From Thiotrichaceae bacterium (GTDB lineage Bacteria > Pseudomonadota > Gammaproteobacteria > Thiotrichales > Thiotrichaceae), in NCBI GenBank assembly GCA_026992705.1, contig JALWYT010000174.1, forward strand, positions 1-5,848: a stretch of DNA of 5,848 nucleotides, read 5' to 3'. The stretch's first letter is position 1; every line of letters starts with the position of its first letter. The position numbers and the translations under genes were made by a program. Shown piece after piece: positions 1 through 5,536 of the stretch. A model generated the notes under the pieces. The model searched no databases. It was given only the letters and a program-made list of their open reading frames with translations, and was not told where the DNA came from.

Positions 1-1
1 G

Positions 2-265
2 CAATATTTCAATGAGCAATTACAAGACGCATTAAAAGGTGTGGCAGGGGTTAGCAATATCCGCAATAAAGGTTTGATGATTGGCGTAACCCTAGAAAAA
101 GACTGCCCTGAGCTTGTGCAACAGGCATTAGAGCAAGGGGTATTAATCAATATGACGGCACCGAACAAAGTCCGTTTGTTGCCTCCTTTGATTATGACAA
201 AACAAGAAGCCGATAAGGTCATTAAAACGCTAAGCCAGTTGATTAGTAATGCACTCGATGTATAA
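2..265 (+). CDS. argD: Acetylornithine aminotransferase, C-terminal fragment (5' end outside window)
   Basis: The reading frame is open from the left edge (first full codon at position 2) to TAA at 263-265, giving about 87 residues of the C-terminal small domain of a class III PLP-dependent aminotransferase. ArgD transfers an amino group from glutamate to N-acetylglutamate semialdehyde, making N-acetylornithine in cytoplasmic arginine synthesis. What can be seen is the family-typical stretch IRNKGLMIGVTL followed by VRLLPPLIMTKQEAD, which matches the C-terminal 'RG-GLM-G' and 'R--PPL-IT' blocks. The PLP-binding lysine lies upstream, outside the window. The GTG at 41 is an internal codon, not the start. 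argF follows 18 bp later on the same strand, supporting an arginine operon. Other class III enzymes such as succinylornithine transaminase share this domain, so the assignment leans partly on the argF neighbour. Confidence 0.88.
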   Translation, partial: QYFNEQLQDALKGVAGVSNIRNKGLMIGVTLEKDCPELVQQALEQGVLINMTAPNKVRLLPPLIMTKQEADKVIKTLSQLISNALDV

Positions 266-283
266 GGGCATTAGGTATATAAA

Positions 284-1219
284 ATGAGTAATATCCAAAC
301 AACAAAACCAAAACATTTTCTTACATTAATGGATTTTAGTAAGGATGAATTAGGGCGTTTAATTCAACGTGCTATTGAGCTAAAAGCCATGTGGAAGCAG
401 GGCGAGCAATACGAGCCAATGAAAAATAAAACATTGGCAATGATTTTTGAAAAATCATCAACACGAACCCGTGTATCCTTTGAAGTTGGGATGACGCAGC
501 TTGGCGGTCATGCCATGTTCTTATCACCAGATGATACACAACTCGGTCGTGGCGAACCGATTGAAGACGCTGCCCGCGTGATTTCTCGCATGGTGGATAT
601 AGTGATGATTCGTACTTACGGGCATGAGATTGTTGAAAAGTTTGCCGAATACTCAAAAGTTCCCGTTATCAATGCCTTAACTGATAGCTATCACCCCTGC
701 CAGTTGCTCGCAGATGTCATGACCTATGTAGAGCATCGCGGCAGTATCAAAGGCAAAACTGTAACGTATATTGGTGATGGCAATAATATGTGCCACTCAT
801 GGATGAACGCAGCCCGCCAATTTGATTTTCATCTTAATATCGCTTGCCCGGAGGGCTACGATCCTGATCAGGTTTTACAAAATGAATTGGCTGATCAAAT
901 CAGTATTTTCCGAGATGCTAAACAAGCCGCTGCAGGCAGTGATTTAATCGTCACCGATGTCTGGGCAAGCATGGGACAGGAAGAGGAACAAAAAATCCGC
1001 GAAGCCGCTTTTGTATCCTATCAAGTCAATGCGGATGTCATGGCTCAAGCCAATAAAGATGCTCTATTTATGCACTGCTTGCCTGCCCACCGTGAGGAAG
1101 AAGTAACTGCCGAAGTATTAGAAGGCGAGCAAAGTGTGGTATGGGATGAAGCTGAAAATCGCTTGCACGCTCAAAAAGCGTTATTAGAAGCGTTGTTGAT
1201 TGGTTTGCCGATAAATTAA
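284..1219 (+). CDS. argF: Ornithine carbamoyltransferase
   Basis: This 311-residue protein is of normal length for anabolic ornithine carbamoyltransferase, which condenses carbamoyl phosphate with ornithine to give citrulline in the cytoplasm. The N-terminal carbamoyl-phosphate domain has the S-T-R-T-R loop at residues 59-63 and HPCQ at 137-140. The C-terminal ornithine domain has TDVWASMGQEEE at 224-235 and the HCLP signature at 264-267, whose cysteine binds ornithine. The family often has HCLPAHRGEEV here; this copy has glutamate in place of the glycine (residue 271), which is unlikely to matter. The ATG at 284 is preceded by a modest TAGG Shine-Dalgarno-like sequence with 7 nt spacing. The gene sits 18 bp after argD, so the two are probably one transcript. 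Downstream is a 177-bp gap with only a weak hairpin. Aspartate carbamoyltransferase is excluded by the HCLP and DVWASMG motifs. Confidence 0.97.
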   Translation: MSNIQTTKPKHFLTLMDFSKDELGRLIQRAIELKAMWKQGEQYEPMKNKTLAMIFEKSSTRTRVSFEVGMTQLGGHAMFLSPDDTQLGRGEPIEDAARVISRMVDIVMIRTYGHEIVEKFAEYSKVPVINALTDSYHPCQLLADVMTYVEHRGSIKGKTVTYIGDGNNMCHSWMNAARQFDFHLNIACPEGYDPDQVLQNELADQISIFRDAKQAAAGSDLIVTDVWASMGQEEEQKIREAAFVSYQVNADVMAQANKDALFMHCLPAHREEEVTAEVLEGEQSVVWDEAENRLHAQKALLEALLIGLPIN

Positions 1220-1230
1220 TTAAAGAAAAC

Positions 1231-1255
1231 ATTAGTTGATATACTGGCAACTAGT
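1231..1255 (+). terminator. Weak hairpin after argF, possible terminator
   Basis: An inverted repeat begins 12 bases after the argF stop. ATTAGTTG (1231-1238) pairs with CAACTAGT (1248-1255), including one G-U pair, around a 9-nt loop. The stem is A+T-rich and is followed by a mixed pyrimidine stretch (TCTATTCTC), not a clean run of T. It may be a weak intrinsic terminator or mRNA 3'-end stabiliser for argD-argF, or it may be chance in AT-rich DNA. Confidence 0.3.
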
Positions 1256-1279
1256 TCTATTCTCAATGGATCTATCATT

Positions 1280-1349
1280 ATTAAAATCGGGAAATTGATT
1301 AAATCTGAGTATCGTAAAGATAAATTTTCAGAAGCAGCAATTAAAATCG
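1280..1349 (+). repeat. Direct repeat ATTAAAATCG upstream of purM
   Basis: The 10-mer ATTAAAATCG occurs at 1280-1289 and again at 1340-1349, exactly 60 bp apart. A degenerate copy, ATTAAATCTG, lies between them at 1298-1307. They sit in the argF-purM gap, 48 bp or more upstream of the purM start, where a promoter or operator would be expected. The spacing and partial third copy suggest a possible regulator binding array. The local A+T content makes coincidence a real alternative, and the motif does not match the PurR operator (ACGCAAACGTTTTCGT-like). Confidence 0.35.
1295..1324 (+). promoter_or_regulatory. Candidate sigma-70 promoter for purM-purN-sbcB
   Basis: TTGATT at 1295-1300 (4 of 6 matches to the -35 consensus) and GATAAA at 1319-1324 (4 of 6 matches to -10) are separated by 18 bp. 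They lie about 70 bp upstream of the purM start. A promoter is expected in this gap because the preceding argF gene belongs to another pathway. The match is moderate, and other AT-rich hexamers nearby could serve equally well. Confidence 0.25.
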
Positions 1350-1396
1350 AATCATGCTAGACTTCTTCGTTCTTTTTCAGTTTAAAATGGTTTCAC

Positions 1397-2455
1397 ATGG
1401 CAGAAAATACTAGCTCTTTGACATATCGTGATTCAGGCGTAGATATTGACGCTGGGAACGCATTGGTTGATCGTATTAAACCACACACACGACGCACAAA
1501 ACGCCCAGAGGTATTAGGTGGTATTGGTGGTTTTGGTGCATTGATGTCTATTCCGTCATCTTATAAAAACCCCGTATTGGTGTCAGGCACAGATGGCGTG
1601 GGTACAAAACTCAAACTTGCTATTGATACAGGTGTGTATGACAGCATTGGCATTGATCTGGTGGCAATGTGTGTTAATGATATTGTGGTCACAGGAGCAG
1701 AGCCATTATTCTTCCTCGATTATTATGCAACAGGCAAGCTTGAATTAGATGTTGCTGAGGCGGTTATTAAAGGAATTGCGGATGGCTGTGTATTGGCAGG
1801 AGCCGCTTTAACAGGCGGTGAAACAGCGGAAATGCCAGGCTTATACGGCGAAGGGGATTTTGATTTAGCCGGCTTTAGTGTCGGTGTCGTTGAGCGTGAT
1901 GAAATTCTTGATCATTCAAGTGTAAAAATAGGTGATGTGATTATTGGGCTAGAGTCCTCAGGTCCTCATTCCAACGGCTATTCTCTTATCCGCAAGATTA
2001 TTGAAGTCAGTGGTGCTGCTCTTGATGAAGCTTTTGATGATAACCGTAGCCTTGGCGAAGCCTTGCTCGCTCCAACCCATATTTATGTAAAGCCGCTGTT
2101 ACATACCATTAAAGCAGTACAAATCAAGGCATTGGCTCATATCACAGGTGGCGGCTTAATTGAAAATATCCCCCGCGTATTGCCTAATCACTGTAAAGCG
2201 GTGATTGAGTTGGACAGCTGGGAAACACCCACAATTTTTAACTGGTTGCAAGAGCAAGGTAATGTTGAACAAAGCGAAATGCTAAGAACTTTTAACTGTG
2301 GTATTGGTATGGTAGTGATTTTGCCTGAAGAAAATACCGAAGACGTGCAAGGCATATTCAAACAAAACAACCTAAAAAGCTGGGTAATTGGCAAAATAGA
2401 AGTCAGTGACGTAGAAGAGCCATTGGTCGAATTCACTAAGAAAAACTGCTACTAA
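1397..2455 (+). CDS. purM: Phosphoribosylformylglycinamidine cyclo-ligase (AIR synthetase)
   Basis: This 352-residue protein matches the usual 340-355 residue length of PurM, which uses ATP to close the imidazole ring of FGAM and yields aminoimidazole ribonucleotide in de novo purine synthesis. Family signatures appear in order: TYRDSGVDIDAG at 9-20, the nucleotide-binding SGTDGVGTKLKL at 63-74, GIDLVAMCVND at 85-95, GGETAEMPG at 140-148, SSGPHSNGYSL at 187-197, HITGGGL at 248-254 and FNCGIGM at 299-305. The ATG at 1397 puts the conserved YRDSGVDID block at the expected distance from the N terminus. Its Shine-Dalgarno sequence is poor. An out-of-frame ATG 10 nt upstream (1387) opens a short frame ending at 1413 that overlaps this start. 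The gene begins a tight run with purN and sbcB, and its catalytic motifs are intact. Confidence 0.98.
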   Translation: MAENTSSLTYRDSGVDIDAGNALVDRIKPHTRRTKRPEVLGGIGGFGALMSIPSSYKNPVLVSGTDGVGTKLKLAIDTGVYDSIGIDLVAMCVNDIVVTGAEPLFFLDYYATGKLELDVAEAVIKGIADGCVLAGAALTGGETAEMPGLYGEGDFDLAGFSVGVVERDEILDHSSVKIGDVIIGLESSGPHSNGYSLIRKIIEVSGAALDEAFDDNRSLGEALLAPTHIYVKPLLHTIKAVQIKALAHITGGGLIENIPRVLPNHCKAVIELDSWETPTIFNWLQEQGNVEQSEMLRTFNCGIGMVVILPEENTEDVQGIFKQNNLKSWVIGKIEVSDVEEPLVEFTKKNCY

Positions 2456-2467
2456 GCTGTGAAAGAT

Positions 2468-3115
2468 ATGAACACCCCACTTTCTATCGTTGTACTTATT
2501 TCTGGTAGTGGCAGCAATCTACAAGCCATTATTGACGAGATTGCTGCCGCAAAAATTAATGCCAATATCGCTGCGGTTATCTCCAATAAGGCGGATGTTT
2601 ACGGCTTAGAAAGAGCAAAAGCGGCAAACATCCCGACCGAAGTGATTAAGCATGAGCAGTTTGATTCGCGTGAAAGCTTTGATGCAGCCCTGCAAAAAAC
2701 TATCGACAGCTATCAGCCTGATTTAGTCGTACTCGCAGGCTTTATGCGGATACTCACACCTGCTTTTGTGCAACACTATTTGGGTCGAATGATTAATATT
2801 CACCCTTCTCTTTTGCCCGCTTACAAAGGCATTCATACCCATCAACGTGCCATTGATGATCATGTTAAAGAGCATGGAGCAAGCGTCCACTTTGTTACGC
2901 CTGAATTAGATGGTGGACCGGTGATTATTCAAGCCCATGTTCCCGTATTGCCTGATGACACAGCGGAAGAACTCGCAAAACGGGTATTAAAACAAGAGCA
3001 TATTATCTATCCTAAGGTGGTTCGCTGGTTTGCAGAGCGACGTTTGCGACTAGAGGATGCTCAGATTATATTCGATGGAGAAAAATTGCAGCAGGCAATA
3101 AAACTAGGAGGGTAA
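2468..3115 (+). CDS. purN: Phosphoribosylglycinamide formyltransferase (GAR transformylase 1)
   Basis: PurN transfers a formyl group from 10-formyltetrahydrofolate to glycinamide ribonucleotide, the third step of purine synthesis. From the ATG at 2468 the protein is 215 residues, close to the E. coli enzyme. It shows the N-terminal strand and phosphate loop IVVLISGSGSNLQ (7-19), SNKADVYGLERA (39-50), VVLAGFMRIL (87-96) and the active-site segment NIHPSLLPAYKG (110-121). ELDGGPVI follows at 146-153. Catalytic N110, H112 and D148 correspond to E. coli N106, H108 and D144. A GTG at 2459, only 3 nt after the purM stop, would add three residues (M-K-D) and cannot be excluded. I prefer ATG because E. 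coli PurN starts almost directly with the same strand. Neither start has a good Shine-Dalgarno sequence, so translation probably depends on ribosomes finishing purM. The gene is followed immediately by sbcB. Confidence 0.97.
   Translation: MNTPLSIVVLISGSGSNLQAIIDEIAAAKINANIAAVISNKADVYGLERAKAANIPTEVIKHEQFDSRESFDAALQKTIDSYQPDLVVLAGFMRILTPAFVQHYLGRMINIHPSLLPAYKGIHTHQRAIDDHVKEHGASVHFVTPELDGGPVIIQAHVPVLPDDTAEELAKRVLKQEHIIYPKVVRWFAERRLRLEDAQIIFDGEKLQQAIKLGG
3106..3111 (+). promoter_or_regulatory. Strong ribosome binding site of sbcB, inside purN
   Basis: A perfect AGGAGG lies 5 nt before the sbcB ATG and within the last sense codons of purN. The purN TAA (3113-3115) falls between this site and the start codon. 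This is the strongest Shine-Dalgarno sequence I noticed in the window. It fixes the sbcB start at 3117 and suggests efficient re-initiation by ribosomes terminating on purN. Confidence 0.85.
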
Positions 3116-3116
3116 A

Positions 3117-4547
3117 ATGTCAACATTCAGCTTTTTATGGCACGATTATGAAACATGGGGAGCCAATCCGCGTGTTGATCGTCCCTCCCAGTTTGCCGCT
3201 ATTCGTACCGATGAAAACCTAGCAATCACTGCTGATCCAATCATGCTGTATTGCCGCCCTAGCAACGATTTTCTACCCCATCCCGAAGCTGTCTTAATCA
3301 CAGGTATCACGCCTCAAAAAGCTTATCAAGAAGGCTTGCCAGAAGCTGAGTTTTTCAAGCAAATACATAGCGAATTTGCCAAGCCTAATACCTGTGGCGT
3401 TGGCTATAATAATCTCCGTTTTGATGATGAAATCACCCGCTTTGGCTTCTACCGAAATTTTATTGATCCCTATGCACACACTTGGCAAAACGGCAATAGC
3501 CGCTGGGATATTCTGGATTTAATGCGGATGACTCACGCCCTGCGTCCTGAAGGAATTAATTGGGCAGAACGCGAAGCGGGTATTCCTAGTTTTAAGCTGG
3601 AAGATTTAACCGCCGCTAATAACATCGAACACGCAGGGGCTCACGATGCACTGGTCGATGTTAAAGCCACCATTGCCATCGCCAAGCTGATTAAAGAAAA
3701 ACAACCACGACTATATGATTTTTACTTAAAACTACGGCATAAAGGCGAGGCTGAAAAGCAACTCTCATTGCATCAACCAAAAATTCTCTTGCATATATCA
3801 GGCATGTTCCCCGTAAAGCTTGGTTGCATTGCTCCAATCATCCCGCTAATGCGACATCCTGTTAATAAAAATGAAATTATCTGCTACAACTTGCGGGTCT
3901 CGCCAGAAGCCATGCTAAAGCTAGATGCAGATAGCATTGCCGAAAAACTTTATACGCCCAGCCTAGATTTAGCCGAAGGCGAAAAACGAATTGCATTAAA
4001 ATGCGTACATATCAACAAATGCCCTGCACTTGCACCGATTAACACCTTAACCGATGAGCAAGCCAAAAAATGGCAAATCGACTGGCAAAGCATTCAAAAA
4101 CATTATGAACAATTAATGGCAGACCGAACTCTGTTAGAAAAACTCAGCAAGGTTTATAGCCAAAAAGCCGACTTTGGCGAAAACGATGCTGACTCCGCTT
4201 TATATGATGGATTTATCAGCAACAATGACCGCCAGCGTTGTAATCAATTATTACAACTCAACCCCGAACAACTTGCTGCATGGACACCTGATTATTTCCA
4301 AGACAAACGCCTGCAAACCTTATTGCCAAGATACAAGGCGAGAAATTATCCCGAAATCCTAAATGATACCGAAATCCAAAACTGGAAAAACTTCTGCCAA
4401 GCCCGCCTCATTGACGGTGAATTTGGTTGCAATCTAACATTGGAACAATTCCAACAAGAGCTTATGACACTAGCTCAAAGCCAACAAAGCGAAGCCAAAC
4501 AAAAACTATTGGAACAATTATCTTTATGGGTGCAGGGGATGTTTTAA
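3117..4547 (+). CDS. sbcB: Exonuclease I (3'-5' single-strand DNA exodeoxyribonuclease)
   Basis: This 476-residue protein matches the length (about 475) and domain order of E. coli ExoI. That enzyme digests single-stranded DNA 3' to 5', takes part in mismatch repair and recombination, and binds SSB. The N-terminal DEDDh nuclease domain has HDYETWG at 9-15 (metal-binding D10 and E12), GYNNLRFDDEITR at 96-108 (D103), and HDALVD at 176-181 (H176 and D181). These align at a constant offset of five with E. coli D15, E17, D108, H181 and D186. Also conserved are NSRWDILDLMR, ALRPEGINW (141-149), LLHISGMF (224-231), VHINKCPALAPINTL (297-311) and, near the C terminus, YKARNYPE (406-413). All active-site residues are present. 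The start follows the purN stop by one base and has a consensus AGGAGG, so it is probably expressed with purM-purN. No strong terminator follows. Confidence 0.97.
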   Translation: MSTFSFLWHDYETWGANPRVDRPSQFAAIRTDENLAITADPIMLYCRPSNDFLPHPEAVLITGITPQKAYQEGLPEAEFFKQIHSEFAKPNTCGVGYNNLRFDDEITRFGFYRNFIDPYAHTWQNGNSRWDILDLMRMTHALRPEGINWAEREAGIPSFKLEDLTAANNIEHAGAHDALVDVKATIAIAKLIKEKQPRLYDFYLKLRHKGEAEKQLSLHQPKILLHISGMFPVKLGCIAPIIPLMRHPVNKNEIICYNLRVSPEAMLKLDADSIAEKLYTPSLDLAEGEKRIALKCVHINKCPALAPINTLTDEQAKKWQIDWQSIQKHYEQLMADRTLLEKLSKVYSQKADFGENDADSALYDGFISNNDRQRCNQLLQLNPEQLAAWTPDYFQDKRLQTLLPRYKARNYPEILNDTEIQNWKNFCQARLIDGEFGCNLTLEQFQQELMTLAQSQQSEAKQKLLEQLSLWVQGMF

Positions 4548-4722
4548 GTGAGATTTAACTTTTAAGTTAGAGTAAGCAAATGATGAATACTAGTAAGAAG
4601 AAAGATAGCAATATAACAATGAACTTCAATAAGAATAACTCTTAGCGGCACTTGTTTTGTGCGGTCATTCCGCTTTGCTCCATTAGCACCACTCCAGCCT
4701 GCCGGTTCAATGCGGTATTATA
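4548..4722. other. Convergent intergenic region between sbcB and the HAD gene
   Basis: This gap holds no supported gene. The left half (to about 4640) is strongly A+T-rich and includes a 6-bp inverted repeat with a 2-nt spacer, TAACTT-TT-AAGTTA (4556-4569), too weak to act as a terminator. The right half (about 4644-4716) is visibly richer in G+C and full of short inverted repeats. Both flanking genes point into this region, so it should contain the 3' ends of two transcripts. Confidence 0.7.
4661..4688 (+). terminator. Tandem mini-hairpins, possible terminator or 3'-end structure
   Basis: Two 13-nt perfect hairpins stand 2 nt apart, each with a 4-bp stem and a 5-nt loop ending CATT. They are GCGG-TCATT-CCGC (4661-4673) and TGCT-CCATT-AGCA (4676-4688). 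A third pairing, GCAC (4648-4651) with GTGC (4659-4662), overlaps the first and would exclude it. The first hairpin is followed by only three T residues, so it is a weak intrinsic terminator at best. Its position after sbcB fits 3'-end formation. It may instead be part of a small dispersed repeat. Confidence 0.35.
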
Positions 4723-5376
4723 TTATCTCAATGAAATTATTTTCCAGTCTCGTTTTTGAGCAATCTCTGTCAATATCTCATCAGGGTTGACCGCAATAGG
4801 TATTTCAACTTTTTCCAATAATGGTAGGTCATTATGGGAATCGCTATAAAAATAGCTACCCGTGAGTGTTTCGTTATGCTGCTCTAGCCATTGCTTGAGT
4901 CGTTTGACTTTGCCTTCTTTGAAACAGGGAATGCCGTCAATTTCTTGGGTATATCGACCATTGACAATTTTTGACTCGGTTGCAATTAAATGCTCAATAC
5001 CAAATTCTTGAGCAATTGGGCGGGTGATAAAGCGATTAGTGGCGGTAATAATAACGAGGGTATGGTTTAGGCTTCTGTGTTTTTCGACAAGTTTTCTGGC
5101 TTTGTCAGTAATCAGTGGACGGATAACCGTTTCCATAAAGCGTTGATGCAGCTTTGCAAGCTCTTGCATGGATAAGCGTGATAATGGTTCAAATGAAAAC
5201 GCTGAAAATTCGACAATATCGAGTTTTCCTGCTTTGTAATCATCATAAAATTTTTGGTTGGCTTCTTGGTAGGTTTTTTCATCAACGATATTTTGAGAAA
5301 CAAGAAAGCTTCCCCATTCATAATCGCTGTCACCTGAGAGTAGGGTGTTGTCTAAATCAAATAATACGAGTGTCAT
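4723..5376 (-). CDS. HAD superfamily subfamily IB phosphatase (SerB-like)
   Basis: This 217-residue cytoplasmic protein has all four HAD motifs. Motif I is FDLDNTLL (6-13), with nucleophile D7 and acid/base D9. Motif II is the threonine in ITATN (110-114), and a lysine at 154 or 156 probably serves as motif III. Motif IV is YSDSHNDLPLL (177-187), with metal-binding D179 and D183. The GDSDYEWGSFL segment after motif I and the helical cap (about 25-90) are typical of the HAD-IB group related to phosphoserine phosphatase, often annotated as HAD-IB hydrolase or putative histidinol phosphatase. The substrate cannot be read from the sequence. The start codon (complement of 5374-5376) places motif I at the extreme N terminus, as usual, with a weak GGA ribosome site. 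It is divergent from rppH. From memory, Pseudomonas also has a relative of this protein next to its rppH/nudH gene, so the neighbourhood may be conserved. Confidence 0.9.
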   Translation of the reverse strand: MTLVLFDLDNTLLSGDSDYEWGSFLVSQNIVDEKTYQEANQKFYDDYKAGKLDIVEFSAFSFEPLSRLSMQELAKLHQRFMETVIRPLITDKARKLVEKHRSLNHTLVIITATNRFITRPIAQEFGIEHLIATESKIVNGRYTQEIDGIPCFKEGKVKRLKQWLEQHNETLTGSYFYSDSHNDLPLLEKVEIPIAVNPDEILTEIAQKRDWKIISLR

Positions 5377-5536
5377 AGATGTCCAATATGCTCAATAATT
5401 GCCGCTAAAAGCAGTGTAAAATAGTTAATTTTGTCAAAAAATAAAAATAATAACGCAGATAGTCATTTCTTGTTTGCCGAATGATAAGGGATGTGGAAGA
5501 ATCTTGGTAATATTTAATTTTATTTGGAGATACATT
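5377..5536. promoter_or_regulatory. Divergent intergenic region carrying the HAD and rppH promoters
   Basis: These 160 bp lie between two divergent genes and must hold at least two transcription starts unless rppH is read from further upstream. For rppH, TTGCCG (5474-5479) and AAGAAT (5497-5502) with 17 bp spacing is a candidate pair. An alternative is the extended -10 TGGTAATAT at 5505-5513. On the minus strand a perfect -35 hexamer TTGACA lies at 5432-5437, but the nearest -10-like sequence, TACACT (5413-5418), is only 13 bp away, which is too close for a standard sigma-70 promoter. The region is very A+T-rich in 5413-5455. No operator is recognisable. Confidence 0.4.
5526..5530 (+). promoter_or_regulatory. 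Ribosome binding site that fixes the rppH GTG start
   Basis: GGAGA lies 6 nt upstream of the GTG at 5537. Together with the family N terminus (V/M-I-D-R-D-G-F-R) this makes GTG the start codon and argues against any later ATG. Confidence 0.8.

Noticed and set aside
372..656. 94-codon open frame antisense to argF
   Set aside because: It lies wholly inside the well-supported argF coding sequence on the other strand and shows no family features.
1220..1396. Riboswitch or structured leader upstream of purM
   Set aside because: I could find no purine riboswitch core or other conserved helices. Only one weak A+T-rich hairpin, next to argF, is visible.
2188..2436. 82-codon open frame antisense to purM
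   Set aside because: It is contained in purM, has a low-complexity serine/threonine/leucine composition typical of antisense frames, and has no ribosome site of note.
4174..4362. 62-codon frame on the plus strand inside sbcB
   Set aside because: It is an out-of-phase shadow of the conserved C-terminal region of exonuclease I.
4650..4670. Resemblance to the Pasteurellaceae DNA uptake signal (core AAGTGCGGT / ACCGCACTT)
   Set aside because: The minus strand reads AATGACCGCACAA, which matches only 7 of the 9 core bases. I saw no exact copy elsewhere in the window, so it does not support a Pasteurellaceae origin.
5154..5378. 74-codon plus-strand frame across the HAD gene
   Set aside because: It is antisense to the conserved N-terminal half of the HAD phosphatase, including motif I, so the minus-strand gene explains the region.
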